In this document: piece after piece, positions 43,817-52,471 of the stretch | How positions within the stretch are numbered: the first letter of the stretch is position 1 | Layout of the letters: each line of letters opens with the position of its first letter | From: Sulfitobacter sp. S190 | Lineage (GTDB): Bacteria; Pseudomonadota; Alphaproteobacteria; Rhodobacterales; Rhodobacteraceae | Assembly: GCF_025141935.1 (NCBI RefSeq) | Contig: NZ_CP081121.1 | Coordinates: forward strand, 81,675-145,674 | Length of the DNA stretch: 64,000 bases | Reading direction: 5' to 3' | Program-made: the position numbers and the translations under genes | The notes under the pieces: generated by a model | The model's database searches: none | Told to the model about the DNA's origin: nothing | The model's input: the letters and a program-made list of their open reading frames with translations, nothing else

Positions 43817-45061
43817 TCAGGGCCGTTTCATTTCGCAGGTGGTCGGGCTGTCCATCGCGGCCATTTCTACGGTGCTTTCGACAACGATGCCAAAGTCAGA
43901 GCTGTCATAGGCATAGGTGATGCCCTCGTCGGTGTGGGCATGGATATGCACGTTCTGGATCGCCTGATGGTCCTTCTCGCGCATGACGATCTTTCCGCCC
44001 CACATGCTGTCGTATTCCATGCCTTCAAGCGCGTAGGCGACCTGCACGACATCCTCGGCAGTGCCCGCCTCTTCGATCGCTTGCGCCAGCATACCGATCA
44101 CATTCGAGATACGCGATTGGTCGACGTTGCCGTCAGGGTACTTCGCAAGAAACCCGTCGTAGAACGCTTTCGCAGCATCCGTCGCGGGCGGATTGATCTC
44201 GCCCTGCGCAACGAGGCGGATCACGCCCTTGCCGCTTTCACCAAACGCACCGGTGATACCCGAACCCGCAGCGTAGTAGGTGTAGATCGGGCCGGTAAAG
44301 CCGTTTTCAATCACCGATTTGCCAAGACCCAACATATCGGAGCCCCAATTGCCGGTGATAACCGCATCGGCACCGGACGACACGATTTTGCGCGCGTAAG
44401 GCGTGAAATCCTTGACCTTGCCGATGGGATGCAGCTCGTTACCGACAATCTCGATGTCGGGACGTTTTGACCCCAGATCACGCACCGCAGCAGCGGCGAC
44501 CGCCTTGCCGAAGGAGTAGTCCTGCCCGATGACATAGACTTTCTTGATGTCTTCGTTCTTTGCCATCACATCGGTCAGCGCGTCCATCTTGATATCGGCG
44601 TTCGCGTCGAACCGGAAATGCCAGAAGTTGCATTTGTCATTGGTCAGCGCGGGATCGACGGCGGCATAGTTCAGGAACAATACACGGTCATCGGGATTGC
44701 GGCGATTGTGCTTGTTGATGGCCTCCGTCAGGGCATTGGCAACACCCGAAGAGTTACCCTGCGCGATGTAGCGGATGCCCTGATCAATCGCGACCTGAAG
44801 CTGGATGAGTGACTCTTTCGGGCTGATCTTGTTGTCAAAGGCAACGATCTCGAACATCTGGCCGTCCAGCACACCGCCGTTTTCATTGATCATGTGATCG
44901 GCTGCGAATTCAAACTGGTGCAACCCGTTTGTGCCGGTGCTGGCGAAGGGACCGGACAGCGGGTCGATAAAGGCGATTTTGATATTCTCGGCAAACGATG
45001 CACTTGCCGCGACCATGAGTGACAGCGCGGAAACGGCGCCGAGTTTGGTGAGTTTTTTCAT
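43817..45061 (-). CDS. livK: Liv-type ABC transporter substrate-binding protein
   Basis: 414 residues with a signal peptide (MKKLTKLGAVSALSLMVAASASFA) and the type I periplasmic fold: ENIKIAFIDPLSGPFASTGTNGLHQFEFAADHMINENGG. Members of this branch bind amino acids but also aromatic or aliphatic acids and amides. In the acyl-CoA context a carboxylic acid ligand is inferred. ATG 45061 has GGAGG 8 nt upstream. First gene of livKHMGF. Confidence 0.9.
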   Translation of the reverse strand: MKKLTKLGAVSALSLMVAASASFAENIKIAFIDPLSGPFASTGTNGLHQFEFAADHMINENGGVLDGQMFEIVAFDNKISPKESLIQLQVAIDQGIRYIAQGNSSGVANALTEAINKHNRRNPDDRVLFLNYAAVDPALTNDKCNFWHFRFDANADIKMDALTDVMAKNEDIKKVYVIGQDYSFGKAVAAAAVRDLGSKRPDIEIVGNELHPIGKVKDFTPYARKIVSSGADAVITGNWGSDMLGLGKSVIENGFTGPIYTYYAAGSGITGAFGESGKGVIRLVAQGEINPPATDAAKAFYDGFLAKYPDGNVDQSRISNVIGMLAQAIEEAGTAEDVVQVAYALEGMEYDSMWGGKIVMREKDHQAIQNVHIHAHTDEGITYAYDSSDFGIVVESTVEMAAMDSPTTCEMKRP

Positions 45062-45422
45062 TGTATTCCTCCCTGGTTCGGCCCGTCGCAAAGTTTGTCT
45101 TTCGTCTTGGACCGGACCTACAGCGTTGCACAGCCCTGATTTAAGTCAAGTGGTCAGGAAGCCTTGGCACCCCTATTACGGGAATGACGCAGCGGAAAGA
45201 CGAGCGTTATGCTAAGAGCGCTCTTAGGCGCGGGGCGAGGCCGGCCTTCTCAAGCATCTGGTTTATAACTATTTTCTCGGCATCAACTGCATTGCGAGGT
45301 TGGTTTTTCCGCCTCACCCACGTATAAATAATACACGGATAGCGGGTCATGCTGCGGCGCGACACGCGCTTAATTGCTCAGACAGACCCCGAACCAATTC
45401 CACTGTGCAAAACAGTTGTCGT
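45062..45422. promoter_or_regulatory. Intergenic region upstream of liv operon
   Basis: About 360 bp between the end of the broken iclR gene and livK. It holds the liv promoter region and the perfect palindrome at 45212-45227. No gene is supported. Confidence 0.4.
45212..45227. promoter_or_regulatory. 16-bp perfect palindrome, candidate operator for livK
   Basis: CTAAGAGCGCTCTTAG reads identically on both strands with no loop, about 150 nt upstream of the livK ATG. Loop-free perfect dyads of this size are typical of operators rather than terminators. The adjacent IclR-type regulator is the obvious candidate protein, though it is frameshifted here. Confidence 0.5.
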
Positions 45423-46215
45423 TCAACCCTGCAAGGCGAGCCGGTCGCCTGTCGCAATGAGCGGTGCGGCATATACCGTCTCAAGCTCTTTGGGTGTCAT
45501 CCGATGTGCAGGTCCGCCGACGTTCAACCCATAGATCCTCCCGCCCTCCAACGTTCGGACAGGCACGGCAATCCCGTTCACATCGGACCGCCACGTCCCA
45601 TAGCCAGAGCAGTATTTTCGATCCGCATATTCCGCCGCAGCGGCTGCATAGAGTTCGCGGCCTTCTGCTTCCATTTCTGGGCTCCTTTTTTCCGGCCAGT
45701 TCAAATACCCGTTCACGGCGATCCGGATCCATGCCAACGAGGATCGCCTTTCCGATCGCAGATTTGAACACCGGAAGCCGCGACCCCACCCGGATCACCA
45801 GCGAAACATCCTCATCCGAGGCTTCCGTCGCCAGATAGATGACATCGCTACGGTGCACTTCGCCCAAGGCAACAGTGGCATAGGGGTTCGGACCCACTGT
45901 GCGCAGCCGCCGCATTTCGGGCACTGCGCGGTCGTGGATATCGACCGACGCCAGCGCCGACAAACCAAGTTGCAGCACGCCCGCACTCAATCGATAGGTG
46001 GCTCGGTCTGCATCAGCCACCAGATAATCAAGCGCGCACAGCGTGTGTGTCAGGCGCGACACCGTTGGTTTGGGCAGCCCGGTCCGCTCGGCAAAATCGC
46101 TGTTTGTCAAAGCGATCTCGCCTTTTTTGAAACACCGCAAAACCTCAAGACCACGGGCAAGCGCGGTGACGAAATTGCGATCCTTCTCGTCCTGTGGGGC
46201 CGAACCATCCATCAT
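45423..46215 (-). pseudogene. IclR family regulator disrupted by a frameshift
   Basis: The first part (from 46215 downward) encodes an intact winged-helix domain (RGLEVLRCFKKGEIALTNSDFAERTGLPKPTVSRLTHTL) and the start of the effector domain (VGSRLPVFKSAIGKAILVGMDPDRRERVFELAGKK). The remaining effector domain (RSPEMEAEGRELY...GTWRSDVNGIAVPVRTLEGGRIYGLNVGGPAHRM) is in another frame. Removing one A from the A6 run (T6 at 45686-45691) restores one continuous protein of about 263 residues. The start overlaps the kinase gene stop. A sequencing slip, a true mutation or a homopolymer switch are all possible. Confidence 0.8.
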
Positions 46216-47246
46216 CCCGCAGTCCGCAAGGCATCAAGACCGTGTTGCGCGAACACGGGAACGTATTGTCCCAGCTGGCGCGCCCGTTCCGGATTCGAGG
46301 CGTTGCCATCTATGGCACGCTTGAGAACACCCTGAATAATCGCAGCCATCCGGAAAAAGCAAAACGCCAGATAATATCCGAAATGGTCGATGCCCCCCAA
46401 TCCGCGCCGCGCGCAGTAGGCGGCGATGAAGTCCTGATCACTCGGCAGACCGGACGCCGCGCGATCGATCCCCGCAAGCCCGCGGCCCTCGGGTCCCGCC
46501 GGCATCTGCCATTGCATGATCACTGCCGCAAGATCCGCGAAAGGATGCCCGATCGTCGACAGTTCCCAGTCCAGCACCGCGCGGCAATCGGTGCCCTCGG
46601 CATCAAAGATCATGTTGTCGATGCGGTAGTCGCCATGCACCAGAGTGCGCTGCCCATCGTCTGCGGGTCGCTCATCGACCAGCGCCTGCATCAGCGCGTC
46701 CATCGCCGGAATCGAGACCGTTTCGGACGCCCGATACTGCTTGGACCAACGACCGACCTGGCGTTCGAAATAGTTTCCCGGCGGCCCGTAATCGGCCAAA
46801 CCGCGTGCGTCTATGTCAACCTCATGAAGCGCCGCAAGCACGCGGTTCATTTCGTCCATGACGGACGCACGCTCTTCATTCGTCAATTCCTTGAGCGTCG
46901 GCTCGTTGAAATTGCGACCCGGCACATGGTCCATGATGTAGAATGCGGATCCGATCACCGCATCGTCCTCACAGAGCAAATGCATCTTCGCTACGGGCAC
47001 ATCGGACCCTGCCAAAGCCTGCTGCACACGATACTCGCGATCTACTGCATGCGCGGATTTCAACAAGACACCCGGTGGCTTGCGGCGCAGCACGTACTCA
47101 TGTCCCGGCGTCTTGAGCAGAAAGGTCGGATTGGATTGGCCGCCCTGAAATTTAGTCACATCCACCGGGCCGGAAAAACCATTAAGCTCGGAGGTCAGAT
47201 AATCGACCACGGCTTGCACATCGAGGTTTTGCGTATCCGTACTCAT
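46212..47246 (-). CDS. APH-family phosphotransferase, LvaA/ACAD10-kinase-like
   Basis: 344 residues with kinase motifs VTKFQGGQSNPTFLLKT (nucleotide loop), YVLRRKPPG, the catalytic loop LVHGDYRIDNMIFD and AVLDWELSTIGHPFADLA. This subgroup is the one fused to acyl-CoA dehydrogenase in ACAD10/ACAD11 and found as LvaA in levulinate catabolism, where it phosphorylates 4-hydroxyacyl-CoA. Coupled by ATGA to the NMO-like gene. An antibiotic-resistance role is not favoured because of the acyl-CoA operon. Confidence 0.88.
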   Translation of the reverse strand: MSTDTQNLDVQAVVDYLTSELNGFSGPVDVTKFQGGQSNPTFLLKTPGHEYVLRRKPPGVLLKSAHAVDREYRVQQALAGSDVPVAKMHLLCEDDAVIGSAFYIMDHVPGRNFNEPTLKELTNEERASVMDEMNRVLAALHEVDIDARGLADYGPPGNYFERQVGRWSKQYRASETVSIPAMDALMQALVDERPADDGQRTLVHGDYRIDNMIFDAEGTDCRAVLDWELSTIGHPFADLAAVIMQWQMPAGPEGRGLAGIDRAASGLPSDQDFIAAYCARRGLGGIDHFGYYLAFCFFRMAAIIQGVLKRAIDGNASNPERARQLGQYVPVFAQHGLDALRTAG

Positions 47247-48235
47247 GGAGCAAATTCCGATGCGATTTTACGACCGGCCGCGATGTATTCGGCTTCCATC
47301 CGGTCGACGATTGCACCTGCGGGACCAACGGACTTGATCGCGCCGATGCCCTGGCCCGAACCCCAAATCGTTTTCCACGCCTTTGGTTTTGAAGATCCTG
47401 AACCGAAGTTCATCGACGACGCGTCCGCCTGCGGCAAGTCATCGGGATCCATACCGGCGTTGCGAACCGAACCCTTGAGATAATTGCCCCAAACGCCCGT
47501 AAACAGGGATGAATACACAATATCCTCGGCGCCGGACTCCACGATCATGTCCTTGTACCCAGCATCGGCGTTTGCCTCTTCCGTGGCGATGAAAGGCGAC
47601 CCGGTATAGCCAAGATCGGCGCCGAGCGCACGTGCCGCCAGAAGCGCTTCGCCCGTGGCGATCGCACCGGATAACGCGATTGGTCCGTCGTACCACTCCC
47701 GGATTTCGCGCACCAATGCGAAAGGCGATTGCTGGCCTGCGTGCCCGCCCGCCCCTGCGGCGACAGCCACCAGCCCGTCCGCACCTTTTTCGACAGCTTT
47801 ACGGGCAAAGGTATCGTTAATGATGTCATGCAGGACAATACCACCACAGCTATGCGCCGCCTCGTTCACCTCGACCCGTGCCCCGAGCGAGGTGATCCAG
47901 ATCGGAACTTCATGCCGAACACAAATTTCGAGATCGCGGTCAAGCCGCGCGTTTGATCGGTGCACGATCTGGTTTACCGCAAAAGGTGCCGCGGGCGTAT
48001 CGGGGTTTGCCTGATTGTGGCGATCCAGTTCTTCGCGGATTTCTGTCAGCCACTGGTCCAGCAGGATAGGCGCCCCGTCCTCTTCGCGTGCATTGAGCGC
48101 GGGAAAGGACCCGACAATGCCCGCCTTGCATTGCGCGATGACCAGCTTTGGGACGGAAATGATAAACAATGGCGAGGCGATCATGGGAAGGCGCAGACCG
48201 CGCAAGGCGACTGGCAAATGGCTGTCATCACGCAT
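47243..48235 (-). CDS. Nitronate monooxygenase-like FMN protein
   Basis: 330 residues of the NMO/2-nitropropane dioxygenase family: LPMIASPLFIISVPKLVIAQCKAGIVGSFPALNA, the PFAVNQIVHRSN strand and phosphate-binding DGLVAVAAGAGGHAGQQSPFA followed by GPIALSGAIATGEALLAARALGADLGYTGSPF. The FMN TIM-barrel family also contains enoyl-ACP reductase FabK, so in this operon a reductase for an unsaturated CoA ester is as plausible as nitronate oxidation. ATG 48235 is chosen; the longer frame lies inside the SDR gene. Confidence 0.87.
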   Translation of the reverse strand: MRDDSHLPVALRGLRLPMIASPLFIISVPKLVIAQCKAGIVGSFPALNAREEDGAPILLDQWLTEIREELDRHNQANPDTPAAPFAVNQIVHRSNARLDRDLEICVRHEVPIWITSLGARVEVNEAAHSCGGIVLHDIINDTFARKAVEKGADGLVAVAAGAGGHAGQQSPFALVREIREWYDGPIALSGAIATGEALLAARALGADLGYTGSPFIATEEANADAGYKDMIVESGAEDIVYSSLFTGVWGNYLKGSVRNAGMDPDDLPQADASSMNFGSGSSKPKAWKTIWGSGQGIGAIKSVGPAGAIVDRMEAEYIAAGRKIASEFAP

Positions 48236-48246
48236 GTCGGTTTCTC

Positions 48247-49065
48247 CTAGAGGGCTTGTTCGAAAATGTTCGGGCCGGACATCACGTTGATGCCGCCCGA
48301 TACCGGCACGACCGCGCCAGTGATGTAGGCGCCGCCGCGCCCGCAGAGAAACAACATGCACCCCGCAATGTCTTCGTCGCGTCCCACACGGCCCAAGGGT
48401 ACATCCGCACCGACCTTTTCGCGCATGTCGCTGTCATGTGTCGCAAACGCCGTCATACGGCTGACGAACGGGCCGGGGGCCAATGCGTTGACGGTGACCG
48501 ATTTGCCCGCAAGCTCCTTTGCCAAAATTTTACTCAGATGCAGCACCGCCGCCTTGGATGCGGAATAGCTGTAGGCGCCATCGCCCATCTCGCGCTCCCC
48601 CATCACCGACCCGACGTTCACAACGCGGGCAGGATCATCGACACTGGCATCCCGCATCAACATCGGAAGCAGCTTTTGGGTAAGATCAAAAAGCCCCGCG
48701 ACGTTCACATTCATTACCTTTTCCCACGCTTCATGCGGAAAATGTCCCAGTGGCGCGCCCCATGTCACCCCCGCATTGTTCATGAGAATATCGAGCTTAT
48801 CGGTACGCTCTTGGACGGCGGCGACCAGTGCATCGACACCTTCCTTGCTGCCGACATCTCCCGCAAAGCCGATCGCCTTTCCGGGTGCGCCCAGATCATT
48901 TAAGGCCTGCGCGACGGCTTCGCAGGCATCGCCCTTGCGGCTGGCCAGCAGTACGGTCGCGCCCGCGCGAACAAGACCTTCGGCAGCCATGCGACCGATC
49001 CCCGTTGCACCGCCCGTGACCAGCGCCACTTTGCCGTTCAGACCAAACAATGTTTCGATGTCCAT
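48247..49065 (-). CDS. Short-chain dehydrogenase/reductase
   Basis: 272 residues with classical SDR motifs: cofactor loop VTGGATGIGRMAAEGL, NNAGVTWG, and the catalytic Ser with YSASKAAVLHLSK. Likely an NAD(P)-dependent 3-hydroxyacyl-CoA or alcohol dehydrogenase acting within the acyl-CoA operon. ATG 49065 sits 3 nt after the acyl-CoA dehydrogenase stop. Confidence 0.9.
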   Translation of the reverse strand: MDIETLFGLNGKVALVTGGATGIGRMAAEGLVRAGATVLLASRKGDACEAVAQALNDLGAPGKAIGFAGDVGSKEGVDALVAAVQERTDKLDILMNNAGVTWGAPLGHFPHEAWEKVMNVNVAGLFDLTQKLLPMLMRDASVDDPARVVNVGSVMGEREMGDGAYSYSASKAAVLHLSKILAKELAGKSVTVNALAPGPFVSRMTAFATHDSDMREKVGADVPLGRVGRDEDIAGCMLFLCGRGGAYITGAVVPVSGGINVMSGPNIFEQAL

Positions 49066-49067
49066 AT

Positions 49068-50183
49068 TCAGAACCCTCTGAGTGCCGCAATCTTTTCGGC
49101 GTGATAACTGTAATCGCCCAACCATTCGGCACTCACACGCGCCCGCTTCATGTAGAAGCCCATATCGTAGGCATCGGTCATCCCGATTCCGCCGTGCATC
49201 TGGACCCCTTCCTGAACTGCGAGCACTGCGGTCGCGGTCGCCCGCGCCTTGGCCAGTGATACGGCAAGATCGGCGTCATCCGGATGCGCATCGAGCATGC
49301 GTCCTGCGTTCAAAATCGCACTGGCGGTCACTTCTGTTTCGCTCCACACATGCGCGGCCCTGTGTTGCAAAGCCTGGAACCGTCCGATTTCGATCCCGAA
49401 TTGCTTGCGCTCCTTGAGATAGCCAACCGTCATATCCAGCACACCAACCGCGAGGCCCGTCGTCTCCGCCGCCAGCGCGGCCCGACCGGCCAACAAGGCG
49501 GGGCGCAAGACCGTCATCGCCTCATCGACATGGCCGATCACGTCCGCGCCATCGGCGACGACATCGTCAAAATCGATCGTTGCGGAATCGCGGGCATCAA
49601 TCATCCGGTGACGATGCGCCGTGATCCCTGCCCGGTCAGCCGGTACGTCAAAGAGGGTCAGGCCGCCATCGGTTCGCGCCAGCACCAACAGCCGATCCGC
49701 AAAGCCGCCATCGACGACAAACCGTTTTTGTCCTTGCAGCCGGAAACCGTTGCCCTCCGTTTGCGCCGCAAGTTGCGTGTCCTCCGGAGCGTGCTTTGGG
49801 CCTTCGTCAATGGCCAGCGCGTAGGTCGTTGACCCGTCCGCGATGCGCGCCAATGCGTCTGTGCTGCGTGCGTTTGCCAACTGTCGCAAAGCGGTGGCGG
49901 CTATGATCGCGGTCGATATGAAGGGTGACGCCACAAGCGTCTTTCCCATCTCTCCTGCCAGCAGATTTGCGGCTGCGTGGCCCATATCGGATCCGCCCGA
50001 TGTATCCGGCACCAGCACACCGGCCCAACCCATTTTTGCCATGTCCGACCAAAGCCCGCGGTCGAAATCGCCGTCCGTATCGCGCAATTTGCGCAACGCC
50101 GATACAGGTGCGGCATCATCAAGAAATCCGCGCGCCATATCGCGCAGCATGACTTCTTCATCGCTGTGTACCAATTTGACCAT
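49068..50183 (-). CDS. Acyl-CoA dehydrogenase subunit lacking the catalytic glutamate
   Basis: 371 residues with ACAD helical domains (EEVMLRDMARGFLDDAAPVSALRKL...) and C-terminal ERKQFGIEIGRFQALQHRAAHVW plus QEGVQMHGGIGMTDAYDMGFYMKRARVSAEWLGDYSYHAEKI. The position where single-type enzymes carry Glu followed by GT(S/A) is replaced by GDYSYH. In actinobacterial sterol-degrading FadE heterotetramers one subunit also lacks this base. It follows the Glu-containing ACAD gene by 3 nt, so the two probably form one enzyme. Confidence 0.87.
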   Translation of the reverse strand: MVKLVHSDEEVMLRDMARGFLDDAAPVSALRKLRDTDGDFDRGLWSDMAKMGWAGVLVPDTSGGSDMGHAAANLLAGEMGKTLVASPFISTAIIAATALRQLANARSTDALARIADGSTTYALAIDEGPKHAPEDTQLAAQTEGNGFRLQGQKRFVVDGGFADRLLVLARTDGGLTLFDVPADRAGITAHRHRMIDARDSATIDFDDVVADGADVIGHVDEAMTVLRPALLAGRAALAAETTGLAVGVLDMTVGYLKERKQFGIEIGRFQALQHRAAHVWSETEVTASAILNAGRMLDAHPDDADLAVSLAKARATATAVLAVQEGVQMHGGIGMTDAYDMGFYMKRARVSAEWLGDYSYHAEKIAALRGF

Positions 50184-50186
50184 GAC

Positions 50187-51359
50187 TTACCCCGGAAGCC
50201 CCAACACACGGCGGGAAACGATGGAAAGCATCACTTCGCTTGTGCCGCCTTCAATCGAATTGGCCTTGGTGCGCAACCAGTCCGCTGCGCGGTTCCCGCG
50301 CGGGTCTTCCCATGTCAGTGCCTCGGAGCCCGCGGCCTGCATCATCAATTCGTGCCGCCGCTTGTTCAGCTCTGTCCCTTGATACTTGAGCATCGCAGAC
50401 GCATCGCCTGCACCTTGTCCCGCTTCGGCCTGATCCTTGTAGCGCTCAAGCGTCAGACCAACCGCAAGTGCGTCGATCTCGCAGCGCAGCGCGTCGGCGC
50501 GCAGCACCGTATCGTCCAGCCCACCCATCGTGTCCGAGATAATCGCGCCGATGGAACGGCCGTCTCCTGCCAGCCCACCTGCGCCACCGGATATCATTTC
50601 GCGTTCGTGTGTCAGCAGGTATTTCGCCACGTCCCAACCACGATTTTCCGTGCCGACAATCTGATCCTTCGAAACAGCGACATCCGTAAAGAAGGTTTCG
50701 CAAAACGGCGACGCGCCCGAGATCATCCGGATAGGTCGCGTTTCGATCCCAGCGCTTTCCATATCGATCAGCAGGAACGAAATACCCTTATGCTTGGGGG
50801 CGTCACGGTCCGTGCGCACCAGCGCAAAAATCCAATCTGCCTTATCCGCGTACGAGGTCCAGATTTTCTGGCCGTTGACCACCCAATGGTCTCCCCCGTC
50901 CGCGCCGTGCGTCTGCACATTGGCAAGATCGGACCCCGCGCCGGGTTCGGAATATCCCTGGCACCAGCGGACTTCACCGCGTGCGATGGGTGGCAGATAT
51001 TTCAGTTTCTGCTCATGCGTTCCGAAGTGCAGCAATGCAGGCCCAAGCATCCAGATGCCGAAACTCTGCAGCGGGACACGGGCATTGGCCCGCGCCATTT
51101 CTTCGACAAAGACCTTTTCCTCGCTTCGCGTGAGACCCGCACCGCCATATTCCTTTGGCCATGTCGGGACGGTGTACCCTTTGGACGCGCACCGTTCCAG
51201 CCAGACGCGCTGTGCGTCGCTGTCGAATTCCCATTGCTTGCCACCCCAGCAGATCGCAGTCTCTCCGGCGGCGCCATCACGCATTTCTTCGGGGCAGTTC
51301 AGCTCGATCCAGCCCCGCAAATCCGCCCGGAAGGCTTCCAGCCTTTCGTCATCCGACAT
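50187..51359 (-). CDS. Acyl-CoA dehydrogenase subunit with catalytic glutamate
   Basis: 390 residues: WCQGYSEPGAGSDLANVQT, VVNGQKIWTSYADKADW, and the C-terminal ANSIEGGTSEVMLSIVSRRVLGLP containing the expected catalytic Glu. It is the first gene of the minus-strand operon and the partner of the adjacent Glu-less subunit. ATG 51359 with GGGAG about 8 nt upstream is preferred over the 51428 frame start. Confidence 0.9.
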   Translation of the reverse strand: MSDDERLEAFRADLRGWIELNCPEEMRDGAAGETAICWGGKQWEFDSDAQRVWLERCASKGYTVPTWPKEYGGAGLTRSEEKVFVEEMARANARVPLQSFGIWMLGPALLHFGTHEQKLKYLPPIARGEVRWCQGYSEPGAGSDLANVQTHGADGGDHWVVNGQKIWTSYADKADWIFALVRTDRDAPKHKGISFLLIDMESAGIETRPIRMISGASPFCETFFTDVAVSKDQIVGTENRGWDVAKYLLTHEREMISGGAGGLAGDGRSIGAIISDTMGGLDDTVLRADALRCEIDALAVGLTLERYKDQAEAGQGAGDASAMLKYQGTELNKRRHELMMQAAGSEALTWEDPRGNRAADWLRTKANSIEGGTSEVMLSIVSRRVLGLPG

Positions 51360-51475
51360 CGTCCGCTCCCTCGATGATCCGATATTCCGCATAGCAGAAT
51401 TGCATTTCATTATTGGATTGACAACCACCGCACGGCGCCGCCCTACTGGCTAAAATACCAACAGGAGATCAGACT
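51360..51475. promoter_or_regulatory. Divergent promoter region of acyl-CoA operon and oxidoreductase gene
   Basis: 116 bp, AT-richer than its surroundings around 51395-51425. It must carry promoters for both directions. No clear dyad was seen. Confidence 0.3.
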
Positions 51476-52471
51476 GTGAAAGCGATGTTGAGTGTGACAA
51501 CCGGCGGGCCGCAAACGCTCGAACTCACTGAAACAGAAACGCCCACGCCGCGAAAGAATGACGTGTTGATCAGGGTGCGCGCGGCAGGTCTCAACTTTCC
51601 TGACACGTTGATTATTCGCGATCTTTACCAGATCAAACCGCCCCGACCCTTCGCGCCGGGCGGAGAGGTCGCGGGCGATGTGATCGCTGTGGGCGAAAAT
51701 GTATCGCATATCGCGGCAGGTGATCGCGTCTTGGCGCTCACCGGTTGGGGCGGGTTTGCGACACACGTTCTGGCTGAAAAGGAAAAGGTACTCAAAATCC
51801 CCGACGCAATGCCCTTCGACGAAGCGGCCTGTTTCATTTTCACCTACGGGACCTCGCATCACGCGCTCAAGGATCGGGCGCTGCTCAAGGCGGGTGAAAC
51901 CGTTCTCATCCTCGGGGCCGCGGGCGGTGTGGGCGTTGCGGCAATCGAGCTTGCCAAAGCCGCTGGCGCAACCGTAATCGCAGCCGTCTCTTCAGACAAA
52001 AAGGCCGCGTTCTGCAAAGAATGCGGCGCGGATCACGCAATCGTCTATCCCCGCGACATGAACCGCGATGCACAAAAGGCATTTTCCGGACGCATCAAGG
52101 AAATCGCCGGAAAGGGCGGCGTTGACGTTGTCTATGACGCCGTCGGTGGCGATTATGCAGAACCGGCCATGCGGTCGCTTGCGTGGAAAGGCCGATATCT
52201 GGTTGTCGGCTTTCCTGCTGGAATCCCGAAAATTCCGCTGAACCTCACACTGTTGAAAGGCAGCCAGATTGTCGGGGTCTTCTGGGGTGCAGCCGTGGCA
52301 CGAGAGCCGGAAAACCACGCCGAAAATATGGCCGAGCTGTTTGATTTGTATCGCGAAGGCCATGTGAAACCCAAGATTTCGGCCCGCTTCAAACTGGATC
52401 AGGCAGCAGAAGCCCTCGAGCTGATGCAGGATCGTCAAGTGTTGGGTAAGGTCGTTCTGATCGTCGATTAG
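51476..52471 (+). CDS. Zinc-independent MDR family NADPH:quinone oxidoreductase
   Basis: 331 residues, GTG start with AGGAG 8 nt upstream. Features: DVLIRVRAAGLNFPDTLIIRDLY, PFAPGGEVAGDVIAVG and the NADPH loop GAAGGVGVAAIELAKAAGATVIAA. It lacks the zinc ligands of alcohol dehydrogenases and belongs to the quinone oxidoreductase/enoyl reductase branch. Divergent from the acyl-CoA operon; a reductase role toward enones or quinones is likely. The stop overlaps that of the convergent phosphatase. Confidence 0.88.
   Translation: MKAMLSVTTGGPQTLELTETETPTPRKNDVLIRVRAAGLNFPDTLIIRDLYQIKPPRPFAPGGEVAGDVIAVGENVSHIAAGDRVLALTGWGGFATHVLAEKEKVLKIPDAMPFDEAACFIFTYGTSHHALKDRALLKAGETVLILGAAGGVGVAAIELAKAAGATVIAAVSSDKKAAFCKECGADHAIVYPRDMNRDAQKAFSGRIKEIAGKGGVDVVYDAVGGDYAEPAMRSLAWKGRYLVVGFPAGIPKIPLNLTLLKGSQIVGVFWGAAVAREPENHAENMAELFDLYREGHVKPKISARFKLDQAAEALELMQDRQVLGKVVLIVD

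Noticed and set aside
45684..45694. A_AAA_AAG dnaX-type slippery heptamer at the iclR frameshift, suggesting programmed -1 frameshifting
   Set aside because: The heptamer is in the zero frame, but a -1 slip leads to GGA GCC CAG, not to the frame that encodes the rest of IclR. The real continuation needs a net +1 shift (loss of one A), so ribosomal -1 frameshifting does not explain it.
46212..47246. Aminoglycoside resistance gene
   Set aside because: The kinase motifs are of the general APH fold, but operon coupling to acyl-CoA genes and similarity in type to LvaA/ACAD10 kinases argue for a metabolic role.
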